Below, one piece after another: positions 9,688-19,333 of a stretch of 64,000 nt of DNA. A program made the translations under genes and the position numbers. Below the pieces are notes generated by a model. It was not told the DNA's origin, searched no databases, and saw only the letters and a list, made by a program, of their open reading frames with translations. Each line of letters opens with the position of its first letter. The stretch's first letter is position 1. Origin of the DNA: JAAELZ01 sp965237485 (GTDB lineage Bacteria; Pseudomonadota; Gammaproteobacteria; Arenicellales; Poriferihabitantaceae); contig CBDEFQ010000004.1 of the NCBI GenBank assembly GCA_965237485.1, forward strand, positions 434,001-498,000. The letters run 5' to 3'.

Positions 9688-10368
9688 TTAGCGCGCTAGC
9701 ATTAGTTGCAAACGGCTGCCCACCCGCTGAGCATAATCGGCGATGTCTCCAATCGAGCTCAGTATTTTGTAGGTGAACATCACGTCGATAGGGCTCATTT
9801 TTTCTTCGTAATCAAACAACTCGCGCTGTAGTTTACGTAGCCCCATATCCGTTTCGCTTTCAATTGCATTGAGTTCATCGATCAGGCTTTCAACCCGATC
9901 AACGTCTAAACCTCGAAAGCCCGCTTCTAACAATTCATCAAGCGTACTGATCACAAGTAATGCTTGTGCTACCGCGTCGATACAACGCTGCCCAAAGGCA
10001 ATAAACGGCTTATGCATGGTTTTAGGCAGACTCATTTTACGGCTGAGAATGACGCCAGCTACATCCTTTGCTTGGTTGGCGATTTGATCTTGCATCAACA
10101 GCACATCCAGTACATCGCGCCGGTCGACTGGCATAAATAAACCTTTTGGTAAGTGATGGCGTAGCTCTCGCTTAAGGTCATCGGCGGCATGTTCGCCGTT
10201 GGCGATCTGCTCCTGCGATTTTTTAACACTCGTCCAGTCCTCCGCAATCATTGCCTCAAACAATGAAGACAATTCACAAACGGTTTTATGAACTTGACCC
10301 ATATGCTTTTGCAAAGGCGCGATTGGCGAGTAGCCAAACATGTTGGAAATGTAACTTGATCTAGCCAA
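9688..10368 (-). CDS. DUF47 / PhoU-like phosphate transport regulator (TIGR00153 family)
   Basis: A 226-residue, all-helical, PhoU-like protein. It has the family's start and the acidic E/D-xxx-D pattern, including NGEHAADDLKREL near residue 58 and the paired LMQDQIANQAKDVAG near 92. These proteins are encoded next to PiT permeases and are thought to control phosphate flux. It is probably cotranscribed with pit (31-base gap). Confidence 0.9.
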   Translation of the reverse strand: MARSSYISNMFGYSPIAPLQKHMGQVHKTVCELSSLFEAMIAEDWTSVKKSQEQIANGEHAADDLKRELRHHLPKGLFMPVDRRDVLDVLLMQDQIANQAKDVAGVILSRKMSLPKTMHKPFIAFGQRCIDAVAQALLVISTLDELLEAGFRGLDVDRVESLIDELNAIESETDMGLRKLQRELFDYEEKMSPIDVMFTYKILSSIGDIADYAQRVGSRLQLMLAR

Positions 10369-10501
10369 AATAGGTTCCTAATTTAGTCAGTGAATTAGTG
10401 GTAGAGGCGAATTTTTATAGGCGCGAATTATATTCAATTCGGTCATCTAGACAATAAGTAAAATTTAATAAACAGTTCCTATTATTATAGACGACAGCGG
10501 G

Positions 10502-11803
10502 TTACCTATCGCGCCCAACTCCCCTAAAACGGCTGCGCACTGTGAACCAAGCACCAATATCCAGCAGCGGTCTAGGCGGTAGCCATTTAGCGCTCACCGA
10601 TTGAAGGCAATCGCTTACTAGTCCAGAGTTCTCATCGTTTGCATAGTCTGCAATAGCGTAGCCAAAGGCGGTGCCGCGACTTACCCCAGAACCGTTATAT
10701 CCCCCGGCTAAATATAAATTTGGTTTAGGATTCAAAAAGAAGTTAGTACCGTTGGCACTGATCCCTTCAACCCCGGACCAAGCGTATTCAAATGGCACAT
10801 GCGCCAGCTGTGGGAAGCGTTTTTCAAAAGCGACGCGGTGAACTTTTTGTCGCCTTAATAAAGCTGATTCAGACAATAATTGGCCGCCATGATATTCGGC
10901 GGTATTGCGCAAATTAATTCGGCCCTCTGGCGTAAGCCTAAGTGTAGCGCCGCCATTGTGTAAGGATAAACTGCCCCAAGCTGTTTGTGAACCAAGCAGG
11001 CTACGCTCCTCAGCGGTTAGCATGCGAGTAAAACTACCGGCCAATGTGCTACCAATTAAGCGCCGTTGCAAAAAACCTAACTTTGCAGCTTCGTAGTTGA
11101 CTGCGAGTATTACTTTATCACTTCTTATAGTTGCTTCAGGTGTTTGTAGTTCGATTGGCTTGTGCGCTGTTATAGAAGTTACAGGTGAATTCTCATAGAG
11201 CTTTACATTTGTTGGAAGGTTATCGGCTAAGCCATGCACCAGCTTGGCAGGGTGTAATAACGCGCCGTTATGCACATGCACGCCATGGCGATACCAATCG
11301 GTGCCTATTTTAGCTGCCAGCTGTTCTTGGTTCAGGGTGGTGTACGCCACTTCAAGCCGTTCTAGATGTTCGACGAAATAGTGATATTCCTTGATGGAAC
11401 TTTTATCTGCCGCAGTATGGTAAAATCCATCCTCATGCCAGTCACAGTCAATATTATGCGCCTGAACCAGTTCTCGGAGCAGTGATTGTCCAGTGTGATT
11501 AATGCGGTTTACCCGCTGGTATTCTGATTTGAGCTCAGGCTTAAACGGCCCGTGAAACTGACTGGTGCTGACAGCAAACCCCGAGTTTCTACCCGATGTG
11601 CCTTGGCCTACAACGCGCGCATCTAATAGGATAATCTGTTCCTTCGGATGAAGTTGCGCTAAGCGTCTGGCGCAAGATAAGCCGGTAAAACCGGCACCTA
11701 CTACAGCCCATGCGCTACGGTGCTTTTCTTGGCAGTGAGAGCTTGCTTTGCGTGGCTGGGTAAGTTCAGCCCAGCCGTGGTGGTCGGTTCGGAATGACAA
11801 CAC
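10502..11803 (-). CDS. FAD-dependent oxidoreductase (DAO/DadA superfamily)
   Basis: A 433-residue flavoenzyme: the Rossmann motif VVGAGFTGLSCARRL at about residues 34-48, a GTSGRNSGF loop near 68 typical of the amine/amino-acid oxidase (DAO) fold, and a C-terminal GGYNGSGVSRG flavin-binding segment near 366. The substrate is probably an amine or amino acid but is not determined. A GTG start at 11803 is used. It lies 7 bases after the saccharopine-dehydrogenase-like gene, implying cotranscription and perhaps consecutive steps in amino-acid turnover (inference). Confidence 0.82.
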   Translation of the reverse strand: MLSFRTDHHGWAELTQPRKASSHCQEKHRSAWAVVGAGFTGLSCARRLAQLHPKEQIILLDARVVGQGTSGRNSGFAVSTSQFHGPFKPELKSEYQRVNRINHTGQSLLRELVQAHNIDCDWHEDGFYHTAADKSSIKEYHYFVEHLERLEVAYTTLNQEQLAAKIGTDWYRHGVHVHNGALLHPAKLVHGLADNLPTNVKLYENSPVTSITAHKPIELQTPEATIRSDKVILAVNYEAAKLGFLQRRLIGSTLAGSFTRMLTAEERSLLGSQTAWGSLSLHNGGATLRLTPEGRINLRNTAEYHGGQLLSESALLRRQKVHRVAFEKRFPQLAHVPFEYAWSGVEGISANGTNFFLNPKPNLYLAGGYNGSGVSRGTAFGYAIADYANDENSGLVSDCLQSVSAKWLPPRPLLDIGAWFTVRSRFRGVGRDR

Positions 11804-11810
11804 TCAGCGA

Positions 11811-12965
11811 TTACGCTAGGTGATCAACCAAAGTGAAATGGTTTGCAATGTTTCCGATGGTATGCATCCAGCGATCAACTAGTTCTGGTTTGTCTGGTGC
11901 TGCGCTTACGCCAGCATCAATTTCGCCCGCCAGCACAGCTTCAACCGCCAAGCTCAGCGGAACTGACACTAATCTCGCCATGGCTGACCCCAGTTCATTA
12001 CCAAAGGCGTCAAGTAAATAACTTTGGTGCCAAACGGCTTTGCCTCTTGCTTGTGCCTTAAGTTCTACTGCCAGTACAACGCGGTCTGCTTCCCCTGTTT
12101 CAAGCGCATTGTGTTCCCACAACTCTTCACTCATTTGCTTCAAGCGTGCATCACCACACGGGCCTTGCAAGGTCTCAATTTCCTTAAAAATATCAGCCCA
12201 AGCTTTGCTCCAACCTTTTAGGCGCAAGGTTCCGCGAACGAATTGTTGCACGTCCCAGTCTTCACCAAAATGATATTGCGGCATAAACGGGCGAGAATCC
12301 CGATTGGGATATACCTCAAATGTTTCAGTGCCCCAAGGCATCGGCACAGTGTAATCCTCGACTGCCTCCCAGGGCTTACTTACGTGGTAGTCTTTGCCGT
12401 TGCGCACGCTCACTGATGGAGACATAAGTGCTTTAAGTACACCTAAAGGCGACCAACTAAATTTATAGCAAAAGTCGTTGGGTATCTTGCTTAGCCCACC
12501 GCAGTAACTAAAAAATGAATGTGCGTTGTTTTTGTCAAATTCTTCTGACGCTATGTAATTGCTAATTAAAGCATGGGCCATGCTGTGGTCAATACCCGGG
12601 TCTAATCCCACTTCGTTCACTAAGCAAAGTCCGCGCTGTTTGGCGCTGACGTTTAAGTCGCGCATCGGCTCAGAAATATAAGAGCTAGATACAAAATGCG
12701 CTTTATTCTTTAGGCAAATCTCGGCCAAGGGCAGGTGAAAATCACCAGGCAGCATCGAAATAACCACATCGCCCGTTTTGGCGCTCTCAGCAATGGTTTT
12801 TAGCGAAAAGGTTTGCGCTTGATATTTGCCTTCAAGACCTTTAAGTGCTTCAGTCGCTTTCGATACGGTGCGGTTATACACCACCACTTGGTGGGCATTT
12901 TCTATTAGTCGGCGTAAGCCGGGGATCGCGGAAAGGCCAGTACCTACCCAATGGATTGTTGGCAT
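11811..12965 (-). CDS. Saccharopine dehydrogenase-like oxidoreductase
   Basis: A 384-residue NAD(P)-dependent enzyme of the saccharopine reductase (LYS9) / carboxynorspermidine-synthase superfamily. It shows an N-terminal Rossmann domain, the NEVGLDPGIDHSMAHALI motif near residues 117-134 and the SYCGGL segment near 153, both characteristic of the family. The nucleotide loop (GTGLSAIPG at about 8-16) departs from a clean GxGxxG. Possible roles are lysine catabolism or polyamine synthesis; the adjacent FAD oxidoreductase slightly favours amino-acid catabolism. Length is slightly short for LYS9 but complete. Confidence 0.75.
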   Translation of the reverse strand: MPTIHWVGTGLSAIPGLRRLIENAHQVVVYNRTVSKATEALKGLEGKYQAQTFSLKTIAESAKTGDVVISMLPGDFHLPLAEICLKNKAHFVSSSYISEPMRDLNVSAKQRGLCLVNEVGLDPGIDHSMAHALISNYIASEEFDKNNAHSFFSYCGGLSKIPNDFCYKFSWSPLGVLKALMSPSVSVRNGKDYHVSKPWEAVEDYTVPMPWGTETFEVYPNRDSRPFMPQYHFGEDWDVQQFVRGTLRLKGWSKAWADIFKEIETLQGPCGDARLKQMSEELWEHNALETGEADRVVLAVELKAQARGKAVWHQSYLLDAFGNELGSAMARLVSVPLSLAVEAVLAGEIDAGVSAAPDKPELVDRWMHTIGNIANHFTLVDHLA

Positions 12966-13111
12966 AGCTTAGTTTGAAAAGTAGTTTACACCATATTCAT
13001 AGCTTCGAGGTGCTACGAACGTCTATGGCGAAGACTACCTTAAATGAAGGTCATGAAGATACATGAAATTGGCTCAAAATGTCTCTTGTCAGGCTCTCTG
13101 CGAGAACCAGT

Positions 13112-14710
13112 TTAGGGTTTTGTATCTTCTTTTATTAGGTCCGCCGCCTTTTCGGTGATCATGATAGTCGGCGCATTGGTATTGCCAGAGGTGATTTCAG
13201 GCATGATCGAGGCGTCAACAACGCGTAAGCCCTCGATTCCGTGCACACGCAAGCGTTCATCTACCACCGCCATGTCGTCACAGCCCATTTTACAAGTACC
13301 CGCGGGGTGGTAAATGGTTTGACTGAACTTACATGCAGCGAGCAATAATTCTTCGTCAGTTTGGTATTGCCGACCCGGGACGAATTCGTCGATAACTTCT
13401 CCAGCCAATGAGGGGGCTTGCGCAATGGCTCTCGCCACTTTAATCGAATCGACCGCAGTTTGTTGGTCATTTGCAGTAGATAGATAATTTGGTATTATCT
13501 TTGGGTATTGCAGAGGGTCATTTGATTTGATCTCTACTGAACCGCGACTCTCCGGGCGCAACTGGCACACCGAGGACGTGAACGCCGAGAACGGGTGAAC
13601 ACCTTCGCCTGGTTTATCTGAACTTAAAGGCTGCATATGAAACTGAATGTCTGGCCTAGCCACGGTATCGTTGGAACGGGTGAAGATCGTAACTTGGCTT
13701 GCAGCCAAAGTGAGTGGGCCGGTGCGCGTTAAGAGGTACTGTAGTCCAACCTTTACCCGCTTATACAATTTATTTAGTTCGTCATTAAGCGTACTTAGCC
13801 GAGTTTTAAATACTAAGCGAATTTGTAAATGGTCTTGTAAATTTTGACCAACGCCTTTGAGCGCATGCACTAATGGCACATTTTTGTCCTTTAACAATTC
13901 TGGGTTACCGACACCTGACAGTTGTAGGATTTGCGGGGAGCCAATCGCGCCCGCACTGAGGATCACTTCACGGTTAGTTTTAGCTACACATAAGCGCCCT
14001 TTGCGTAAATATTGAACGCCTACGGCTCGCTTATCTTCAAATAGTACTTTGGTGGCCTGGGCTTTGTTGATAACCGTTAAATTCGAGCGATTGCGCGCTG
14101 GACGCAGAAAACCTTTTGCAGTGCTCCAGCGAACACCTTTGCTGGCAGTTTGTTGAAAATAGCCTACACCCTCTTGTGTTTCGCCGTTGTAATCTGGGTT
14201 TTTAGGTATGCCAATCTCTATTGCTGCCTTAATAAACGCGGCGGCAATGGGGCGGCGTAAGCGTAAATCAGACACTTTAAGTGGGCCGCCCACACCATGA
14301 TATTTGTCTGCGCCCCGATCCTGATCTTCAGATTTCTTAAAATAGGGCAACACTTCTTCATAAGACCAACCCTTGTTGCCAAGTGCCGCCCAGCGATCAT
14401 AATCTTCGCGCTGGCCGCGCACATATAAAAGGCCATTTAAGGAGCTGGAACCGCCTAAGACCTTACCGCGAGGCCATTGCAATTGGCGATTAGCAATACC
14501 CGGGTCGGGTTCGGTCAAATAACACCAATCGAAGCTGGGGTTGTGCATGGTTTTGAAATAGCCCACAGGGATGTGAAGCCACGGGTTCCAATCACTTCCT
14601 CCGGCTTCTAGTAGTAGAACTTTATAATTAGGGTTTTCTGATAGACGATTGGCCAATACGCAGCCGGCAGAGCCGGCACCTACAATGATGAAGTCATAAA
14701 ATGAATGCAT
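13112..14710 (-). CDS. GMC-family FAD oxidoreductase (choline dehydrogenase-like)
   Basis: A 532-residue glucose-methanol-choline oxidoreductase. It has FAD-binding GAGSAGCVLANRLS at about residues 9-22, the GMC signature near PRGKVLGGSSSLNG at 80-93, and the C-terminal HPAGTCKMG with the catalytic histidine near 470. Such enzymes oxidise alcohols, commonly choline or polyols, to aldehydes. No betaine-aldehyde dehydrogenase or BetI is nearby. Its position 25 bases after the Zn-alcohol dehydrogenase of the hps-like cluster suggests it belongs to that cluster, oxidising a related hydroxylated substrate (inference). Confidence 0.85.
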   Translation of the reverse strand: MHSFYDFIIVGAGSAGCVLANRLSENPNYKVLLLEAGGSDWNPWLHIPVGYFKTMHNPSFDWCYLTEPDPGIANRQLQWPRGKVLGGSSSLNGLLYVRGQREDYDRWAALGNKGWSYEEVLPYFKKSEDQDRGADKYHGVGGPLKVSDLRLRRPIAAAFIKAAIEIGIPKNPDYNGETQEGVGYFQQTASKGVRWSTAKGFLRPARNRSNLTVINKAQATKVLFEDKRAVGVQYLRKGRLCVAKTNREVILSAGAIGSPQILQLSGVGNPELLKDKNVPLVHALKGVGQNLQDHLQIRLVFKTRLSTLNDELNKLYKRVKVGLQYLLTRTGPLTLAASQVTIFTRSNDTVARPDIQFHMQPLSSDKPGEGVHPFSAFTSSVCQLRPESRGSVEIKSNDPLQYPKIIPNYLSTANDQQTAVDSIKVARAIAQAPSLAGEVIDEFVPGRQYQTDEELLLAACKFSQTIYHPAGTCKMGCDDMAVVDERLRVHGIEGLRVVDASIMPEITSGNTNAPTIMITEKAADLIKEDTKP

Positions 14711-14735
14711 CTACCTGCGGCGGCTGTGCTGCGCC

Positions 14736-15728
14736 TTACAGTGACAAAATCACTTTTGGCGCGGCGCTACGCCCTGCTAATAAGTCACTAAATGCTTTTG
14801 CGCCGTCTTCCAGAGGCATTTGGTGCATCCATTCTAAGTTGCCTAAGGCACCACTGTGGAGCTTGGCTAAGGCCTTTTTAATATCCACCGGTGAATAGGT
14901 ATAACAGCCGATAAAGGTGATTTCTTGCAAGGTAATATAACGAACATCTAGACTGCCTGCATTGTCCATCAATCCGATGTGCACCACTGTGGCCCCAGGT
15001 TTTACGCTGCTTATTGAGGCATTGCGGGTATGCTCACCGCCTACTGCATCAAAGACCAAGTCGTAATGGTCTTCCCTTGCAGGATTTTTGATCGGGTCAA
15101 ATACAGGTATAGATGTGTGTTCTTCAATGGTGCCACGCCTTAGCTTGTTGGTTTCAGCGATTTGAATTTCTGTCACGCCTTTGTTGGCTAAAATAAGCGC
15201 AGTTAGCAGGCCGACTGACCCACCGCCGATTACTAACGCACGGCATTCGCTAATGGGGCGCATTAGTGTGCGCTCACCTAGCAACACTGCATGCAATCCC
15301 GTAGCACTGGGCTCAGTTAATGCGGCTTTGGCGGCAGGCATATCCTGAGGTATTTCGATTAAATTGCGCGAGGGCATGGCAATGCGCTCTGCAAAAGCCC
15401 CTGAGCGAACCATACCAATTAAATCACGTTCACCACATAAATTTTGGCGGCCACTTAGGCAGTTTTCACAGTGTCCGCAAGTGATAAGTGGGTTTAACAC
15501 CACACGCTTGCCCAACATAGGGCCTTTAATCACTGTGCCCGCTGCTTCATGGCCCAAAATCAAAGGCGGTACTCTACGCGCATCGTGCCCTAAATACGCA
15601 TGCATGTCCGAGCCACAGATTCCGACTGCCTCAATTTGAATGAGCGACTCATCTTGCTGCTCAAGTTGAGGGTCGGCCTCATCGCGATAGGTCATTTCCT
15701 CATTCGCGGTATATACGAGTGCTTTCAT
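14736..15728 (-). CDS. hpsP: Zn-dependent alcohol dehydrogenase, HpsP-like (DHPS 2-dehydrogenase candidate)
   Basis: A 330-residue medium-chain dehydrogenase. It has the catalytic-zinc Cys in GICGSDMHAY near residue 38, GHEAAGTV near 60, the structural-zinc cluster CGHCENCLSGRQNLC near 83-97, and a nucleotide-binding VIGGGSVGLLTA near 167. In Cupriavidus pinatubonensis the hps cluster pairs a Zn-ADH and an SDR as 2-dehydrogenases that interconvert the two enantiomers of 2,3-dihydroxypropane-1-sulfonate. The same pair stands here directly downstream of a HisD-like gene and a TRAP system. The symbol rests on synteny, not on a substrate-specific motif. Confidence 0.68.
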   Translation of the reverse strand: MKALVYTANEEMTYRDEADPQLEQQDESLIQIEAVGICGSDMHAYLGHDARRVPPLILGHEAAGTVIKGPMLGKRVVLNPLITCGHCENCLSGRQNLCGERDLIGMVRSGAFAERIAMPSRNLIEIPQDMPAAKAALTEPSATGLHAVLLGERTLMRPISECRALVIGGGSVGLLTALILANKGVTEIQIAETNKLRRGTIEEHTSIPVFDPIKNPAREDHYDLVFDAVGGEHTRNASISSVKPGATVVHIGLMDNAGSLDVRYITLQEITFIGCYTYSPVDIKKALAKLHSGALGNLEWMHQMPLEDGAKAFSDLLAGRSAAPKVILSL

Positions 15729-15740
15729 ATGTATGCTTAT

Positions 15741-16493
15741 TTACTTGGCGGTAAACCCGCCATCAACATATAAGATCTGGCCCGTGACATAATTTGATGC
15801 CGACGAGGCAAAAAATAAAGTAGGGCCGCGTAAATCTTCCAAGGTGCCATTGCGGCCCATACTAGTTTGTGATGCTGCCCAATTGGCCGCTTCTTCACTA
15901 CCAAAAACGGGCGCGGTTAGTTCGGTTGGGAAAAACCCCGGCGCAATTGCATTGCAGTTGATGCCGTGTTTAGACCAAGCTTCAGCCATGGCCCGCGTGA
16001 GTTGGCAAATCCCACCTTTTGAAGCGCCGTAGGCTAATCCATTTGGGAACGCTCGACCAGACTGTAACGAAGCAATATTGATCACTTTACCGTATTGGCG
16101 TTTTTGCATATCGGCCACCAACGCACGTGTTAAGAAAAAGGGCGTGGCCAAATTTAGGGTCAAGGTTTGATCCCAACTATCTAAGCTGATTTCATCTACC
16201 GACTCGCGTAAGTTGATGCCAGCGGCATTGATGATGCCGTCCACGCGACCTGCTTTTTCAATGCAGGAACGGGCTACGTCATCTAATAGCGAGCGATCTC
16301 CTAGATCGGCACAGATTGAGTGAAAGTGTCCACCACTATTGGTAAGTTGCTGATTTAAACTCTCGAGTCGATCAGCCCGACGCGCCACACCGATTACTTG
16401 AGCGCCTGCTTCGCTGAGGAAACCGCACATAGCAGTGCCGATACCGGAGCTGGCTCCGGTAACGACGAAGGCTTGATCATCTAACTTAAACAT
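15741..16493 (-). CDS. hpsO: Short-chain dehydrogenase, HpsO-like (DHPS 2-dehydrogenase candidate)
   Basis: A 250-residue classical SDR. It has the cofactor motif TGASSGIG at 12-19, an NAAGIN strand near 90, a catalytic Ser near 143 and YGASK (Tyr/Lys) near 157-161, then the C-terminal GQILYVDGG. It is 12 bases upstream of the Zn-ADH and 23 bases downstream of the HisD-like gene. Family evidence gives only an NAD(P)-dependent secondary-alcohol dehydrogenase; the DHPS role is inferred from the hpsN-hpsO-hpsP order. Confidence 0.7.
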   Translation of the reverse strand: MFKLDDQAFVVTGASSGIGTAMCGFLSEAGAQVIGVARRADRLESLNQQLTNSGGHFHSICADLGDRSLLDDVARSCIEKAGRVDGIINAAGINLRESVDEISLDSWDQTLTLNLATPFFLTRALVADMQKRQYGKVINIASLQSGRAFPNGLAYGASKGGICQLTRAMAEAWSKHGINCNAIAPGFFPTELTAPVFGSEEAANWAASQTSMGRNGTLEDLRGPTLFFASSASNYVTGQILYVDGGFTAK

Positions 16494-16516
16494 CAGTAAG
16501 TCTTCAGGGTCCCCCG

Positions 16517-17821
16517 TTAGCTGTAATCTAGCTCGAACTCCCTATCGGGGAAATACTTATGTAAACGGTCGTCACCCGTTAGCGCATGACCCTCCATACC
16601 TTCTGAACGAGAAATACGCGCAGTCGCAGCACCCACTGTTAAATTGGCTTCTTGTGTCATGCGTTGCCACGTCAGCGTTTTGATGAACTTGCCTACGCTT
16701 AGGCCTCCCGTATACCGCGCTGAACCCTTGGTTGGTAAAATGTGATTGGTACCAGAGCACTTATCTCCATAGGCAACGGTAGTTTCTTCACCTAAGAATA
16801 AAGAGCCATAATTACTGAGGTTGGCAAGCCACCAATCTAAGTTATCGCATTGAATTTCTAGGTGCTCAGAAGCATACTCGTCGCTGATTTTTACGGCCTC
16901 CTCGCGCGAGTCAACTACCACGACTTCGCCGTAATCTGCCCAAGATGAGCGCGCAGTTGATTGATTCGGTTCAGCCATGCGATCTACATAATACGGAATA
17001 CGTTCGATTACTTTTTGCGCTAACGTCTCGCTAGTAGAAATTAGCCAAGCAGGTGAATCTAAACCATGTTCGGCTTGGCCAACTAAATCTGACGCAACTA
17101 TCTCTGGGTCAGCATTTTCATCGGCGATAACCAATACTTCGGTTGGGCCTGCGAATAAGTCGATACCTACACGGCCATATAATATTCGTTTGGCTTCAGC
17201 GACAAAGCGGTTGCCCGGGCCGACTAGAATGTCCGCTTTCTTGCCAGTAAAGTGGCCGAATGTCATCGCGGCAACGCCTTGTACGCCGCCTAAGGCTAGT
17301 ATGGTGTCTGCACCACAGAAATTTGCTGCGTATAAAATGGCAGGGTGCACACCTCGGTCTGCATGTGCCGGAGAACAAGCAATCACATTTTTAACGCCCG
17401 CCACTTTAGCGGTGGCTACACTCATTATGGCAGATGCGATGTGCGCATAGCGTCCGCCAGGAATGTAGCAACCCGCTGTTTGCACTGGAATTAAACGCTG
17501 CCCAGCGAATAAGCCAGGTGACAACTCTGTTTCAAACTCGGTCATGCTTGCCAGTTGCGCTTGAGCAAACTTAGAGACCCGCTCGTAAGAAAACTGAATG
17601 TCGTCCTTTTGCTTCGCCGTTAGTTTGTCGCCAGCAGCGGCAATTTCTTGTTTTGAGACGATAATCTCTTGGTCCCAGCCATCTAGCTTCTTAGCGTATT
17701 CGCGGGTTTTAGATTCGCCTTGTGCTTCGATCTCACGAAGCATATTTTCAACAGTTTCGCGGGTATCGCTTTCGCCTGTGGCGGCAGTTTTGCTCGCTTT
17801 CTTTAAATACTTAATAGTCAT
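16517..17821 (-). CDS. hpsN: HisD-like dehydrogenase, probable sulfopropanediol 3-dehydrogenase
   Basis: A 434-residue member of the histidinol-dehydrogenase family. It has PGGRYAH near residue 125, the GPGNRFVAEAK loop near 209, the GQAEHG pair (Gln/His metal and substrate site) near 255, SEHLEI near 327 and GTNHILPT near 366. No other his gene is near. Instead the gene stands between a TRAP transporter and two alcohol dehydrogenases, as in DHPS degraders, where HpsN oxidises (R)-DHPS to (R)-sulfolactate. The KCSGTNHILPT...TGGLSVGKF region matches my recollection of HpsN-type proteins better than biosynthetic HisD. Paralog assignment needs a tree. Confidence 0.75.
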   Translation of the reverse strand: MTIKYLKKASKTAATGESDTRETVENMLREIEAQGESKTREYAKKLDGWDQEIIVSKQEIAAAGDKLTAKQKDDIQFSYERVSKFAQAQLASMTEFETELSPGLFAGQRLIPVQTAGCYIPGGRYAHIASAIMSVATAKVAGVKNVIACSPAHADRGVHPAILYAANFCGADTILALGGVQGVAAMTFGHFTGKKADILVGPGNRFVAEAKRILYGRVGIDLFAGPTEVLVIADENADPEIVASDLVGQAEHGLDSPAWLISTSETLAQKVIERIPYYVDRMAEPNQSTARSSWADYGEVVVVDSREEAVKISDEYASEHLEIQCDNLDWWLANLSNYGSLFLGEETTVAYGDKCSGTNHILPTKGSARYTGGLSVGKFIKTLTWQRMTQEANLTVGAATARISRSEGMEGHALTGDDRLHKYFPDREFELDYS

Positions 17822-17842
17822 TACATCAATATAAAAAGGTGA

Positions 17843-19171
17843 TTAATTACCGTAGATTACGCCAGGTAGCCACAGCACGATTTGCGGGAAGATGATAATC
17901 AAAATGAGGCCAATTAGCTGTACCACCATGAATTGCATCATGCCCTTATAGATATCTTTAAGGTCCCACTCCGGTACCACTCCCTTAAGGAAGTAGGCGG
18001 AGAGTGCCACCGGCGGCGATAGCCAGGCTGTTTGTAAATTCACTGCAACTAAAATGCCGAACCACGTAAGGTTAAAACCTAGTTGATCCACCAATGGTAA
18101 TAAAATCGGAACGATAATTAGTACGATAGGCACCCACTCTAGTGGCCAGCCTAATAAGAAGATCAGCACCATAATGATGAACAAGATCGCCATTGGTGGT
18201 AAATCTAAAGTCAGTAAATACTCGGTCAACATCGTTGGCGTGCCAAGACGGGCGAATACGGCACCGAAGAAGTTAGATGCTGCAACTAAGAATAATATTA
18301 GCGCTGAAATCTCTAGCGTCTTAACCAAAGCGTCTTTAAATTCTCGCCAATTTAACTTGCGATAAGCGGCGGCTAACAGCACTGCACCAAATGCCCCCAT
18401 ACCCGCTGCTTCGGTAGGCGTTGCCCAACCTAGCAAAATGCTACCTAGGGCAAAACCGACTAATGCTGCGGGTGGGATTAAACCAAGCGCGAATTCCTTC
18501 CATACGTATGCCATATTTGGGGCGCGGTACTCTTCTGGAAGAGGTGGGCCTAACGAAGGGTTCAGTTGACAACGAATTAGCGCGTAAGCCGTGTACATGA
18601 ACGCGAGCATAAAACCCGGAACAATGGCCGCGGCAAATAGCTCTGTAACGGGCACTTCGAGTATCGGACCCATGACGACTAACATGATGCTTGGCGGGAT
18701 AAGAATACCCAAAGTGCCGCCAGCGGTTATCGTACCCGCAGCCAGCTGCACGTCGTAACCAGACCGATTCATTGTTTTGGCGGACATGATTCCGAGTATC
18801 GTGACGGACGCCCCTACAATACCTGTTGCAGCCGCAAAGATAGTAGAAACGAATAGCACTGCGATATACAGAGCACCGTTAACACGAGACAAAGTCATCT
18901 GGATGGCGGTAAACAGCCTTTCCATTAAGCCCGCCTTTTCCATCAATATGCCCATAAATATAAACAGGGGCACCGCCGCCAGCGTTTGCTCCAGCATAAC
19001 GCCGGAGAACTGGAAGGTCATCAAATAAAATACGATGGTTCCAAAGCCCCATAGCCCGAAGACCATGCCAAGGAAGATGAGCGTAAACGAAATCGGAAAA
19101 CCAATAAAAATTGCGAACAGCATGCAGCCGATCATGATCGCGCCAATAATTTCTTGTGAGAGCTCAATCAT
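17843..19171 (-). CDS. dctM: TRAP transporter large membrane subunit (DctM type)
   Basis: The large permease subunit of a tripartite ATP-independent periplasmic transporter, about 442 residues with roughly twelve membrane helices and the DctM hallmarks (PLFIFMG near the third helix, GILIPPSI near 140, TPTEAAG near 240). I place the start at the ATG at 19171, preceded by a GAGG ribosome site 8 bases away. An upstream in-frame extension of seven residues lacks such a site. It is 21 bases from the HisD-like gene. With DctQ and DctP it probably imports the sulfonate oxidised by the adjacent dehydrogenases. Confidence 0.92.
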   Translation of the reverse strand: MIELSQEIIGAIMIGCMLFAIFIGFPISFTLIFLGMVFGLWGFGTIVFYLMTFQFSGVMLEQTLAAVPLFIFMGILMEKAGLMERLFTAIQMTLSRVNGALYIAVLFVSTIFAAATGIVGASVTILGIMSAKTMNRSGYDVQLAAGTITAGGTLGILIPPSIMLVVMGPILEVPVTELFAAAIVPGFMLAFMYTAYALIRCQLNPSLGPPLPEEYRAPNMAYVWKEFALGLIPPAALVGFALGSILLGWATPTEAAGMGAFGAVLLAAAYRKLNWREFKDALVKTLEISALILFLVAASNFFGAVFARLGTPTMLTEYLLTLDLPPMAILFIIMVLIFLLGWPLEWVPIVLIIVPILLPLVDQLGFNLTWFGILVAVNLQTAWLSPPVALSAYFLKGVVPEWDLKDIYKGMMQFMVVQLIGLILIIIFPQIVLWLPGVIYGN

Positions 19172-19333
19172 AATGGATACCTCGAGTGACAATTTTCGTA
19201 GCGAGGGAGCAGTGCTTCGAGGCTAATTTTGTGGTTTTTCGAGTCGAATGGTTATTCCATTGGGCGAGTAAAAGCACGGAATTAGGCCGAAGCAATGTTT
19301 TCGCAGTAGGAAATGTGTCGCTTGGAGTATCCA

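Noticed and set aside
16517..17821. Biosynthetic histidinol dehydrogenase hisD
   Set aside because: No other his gene nearby, and the gene is embedded in a TRAP-dehydrogenase catabolic cluster; the HpsN assignment fits better, although only a tree can settle it.
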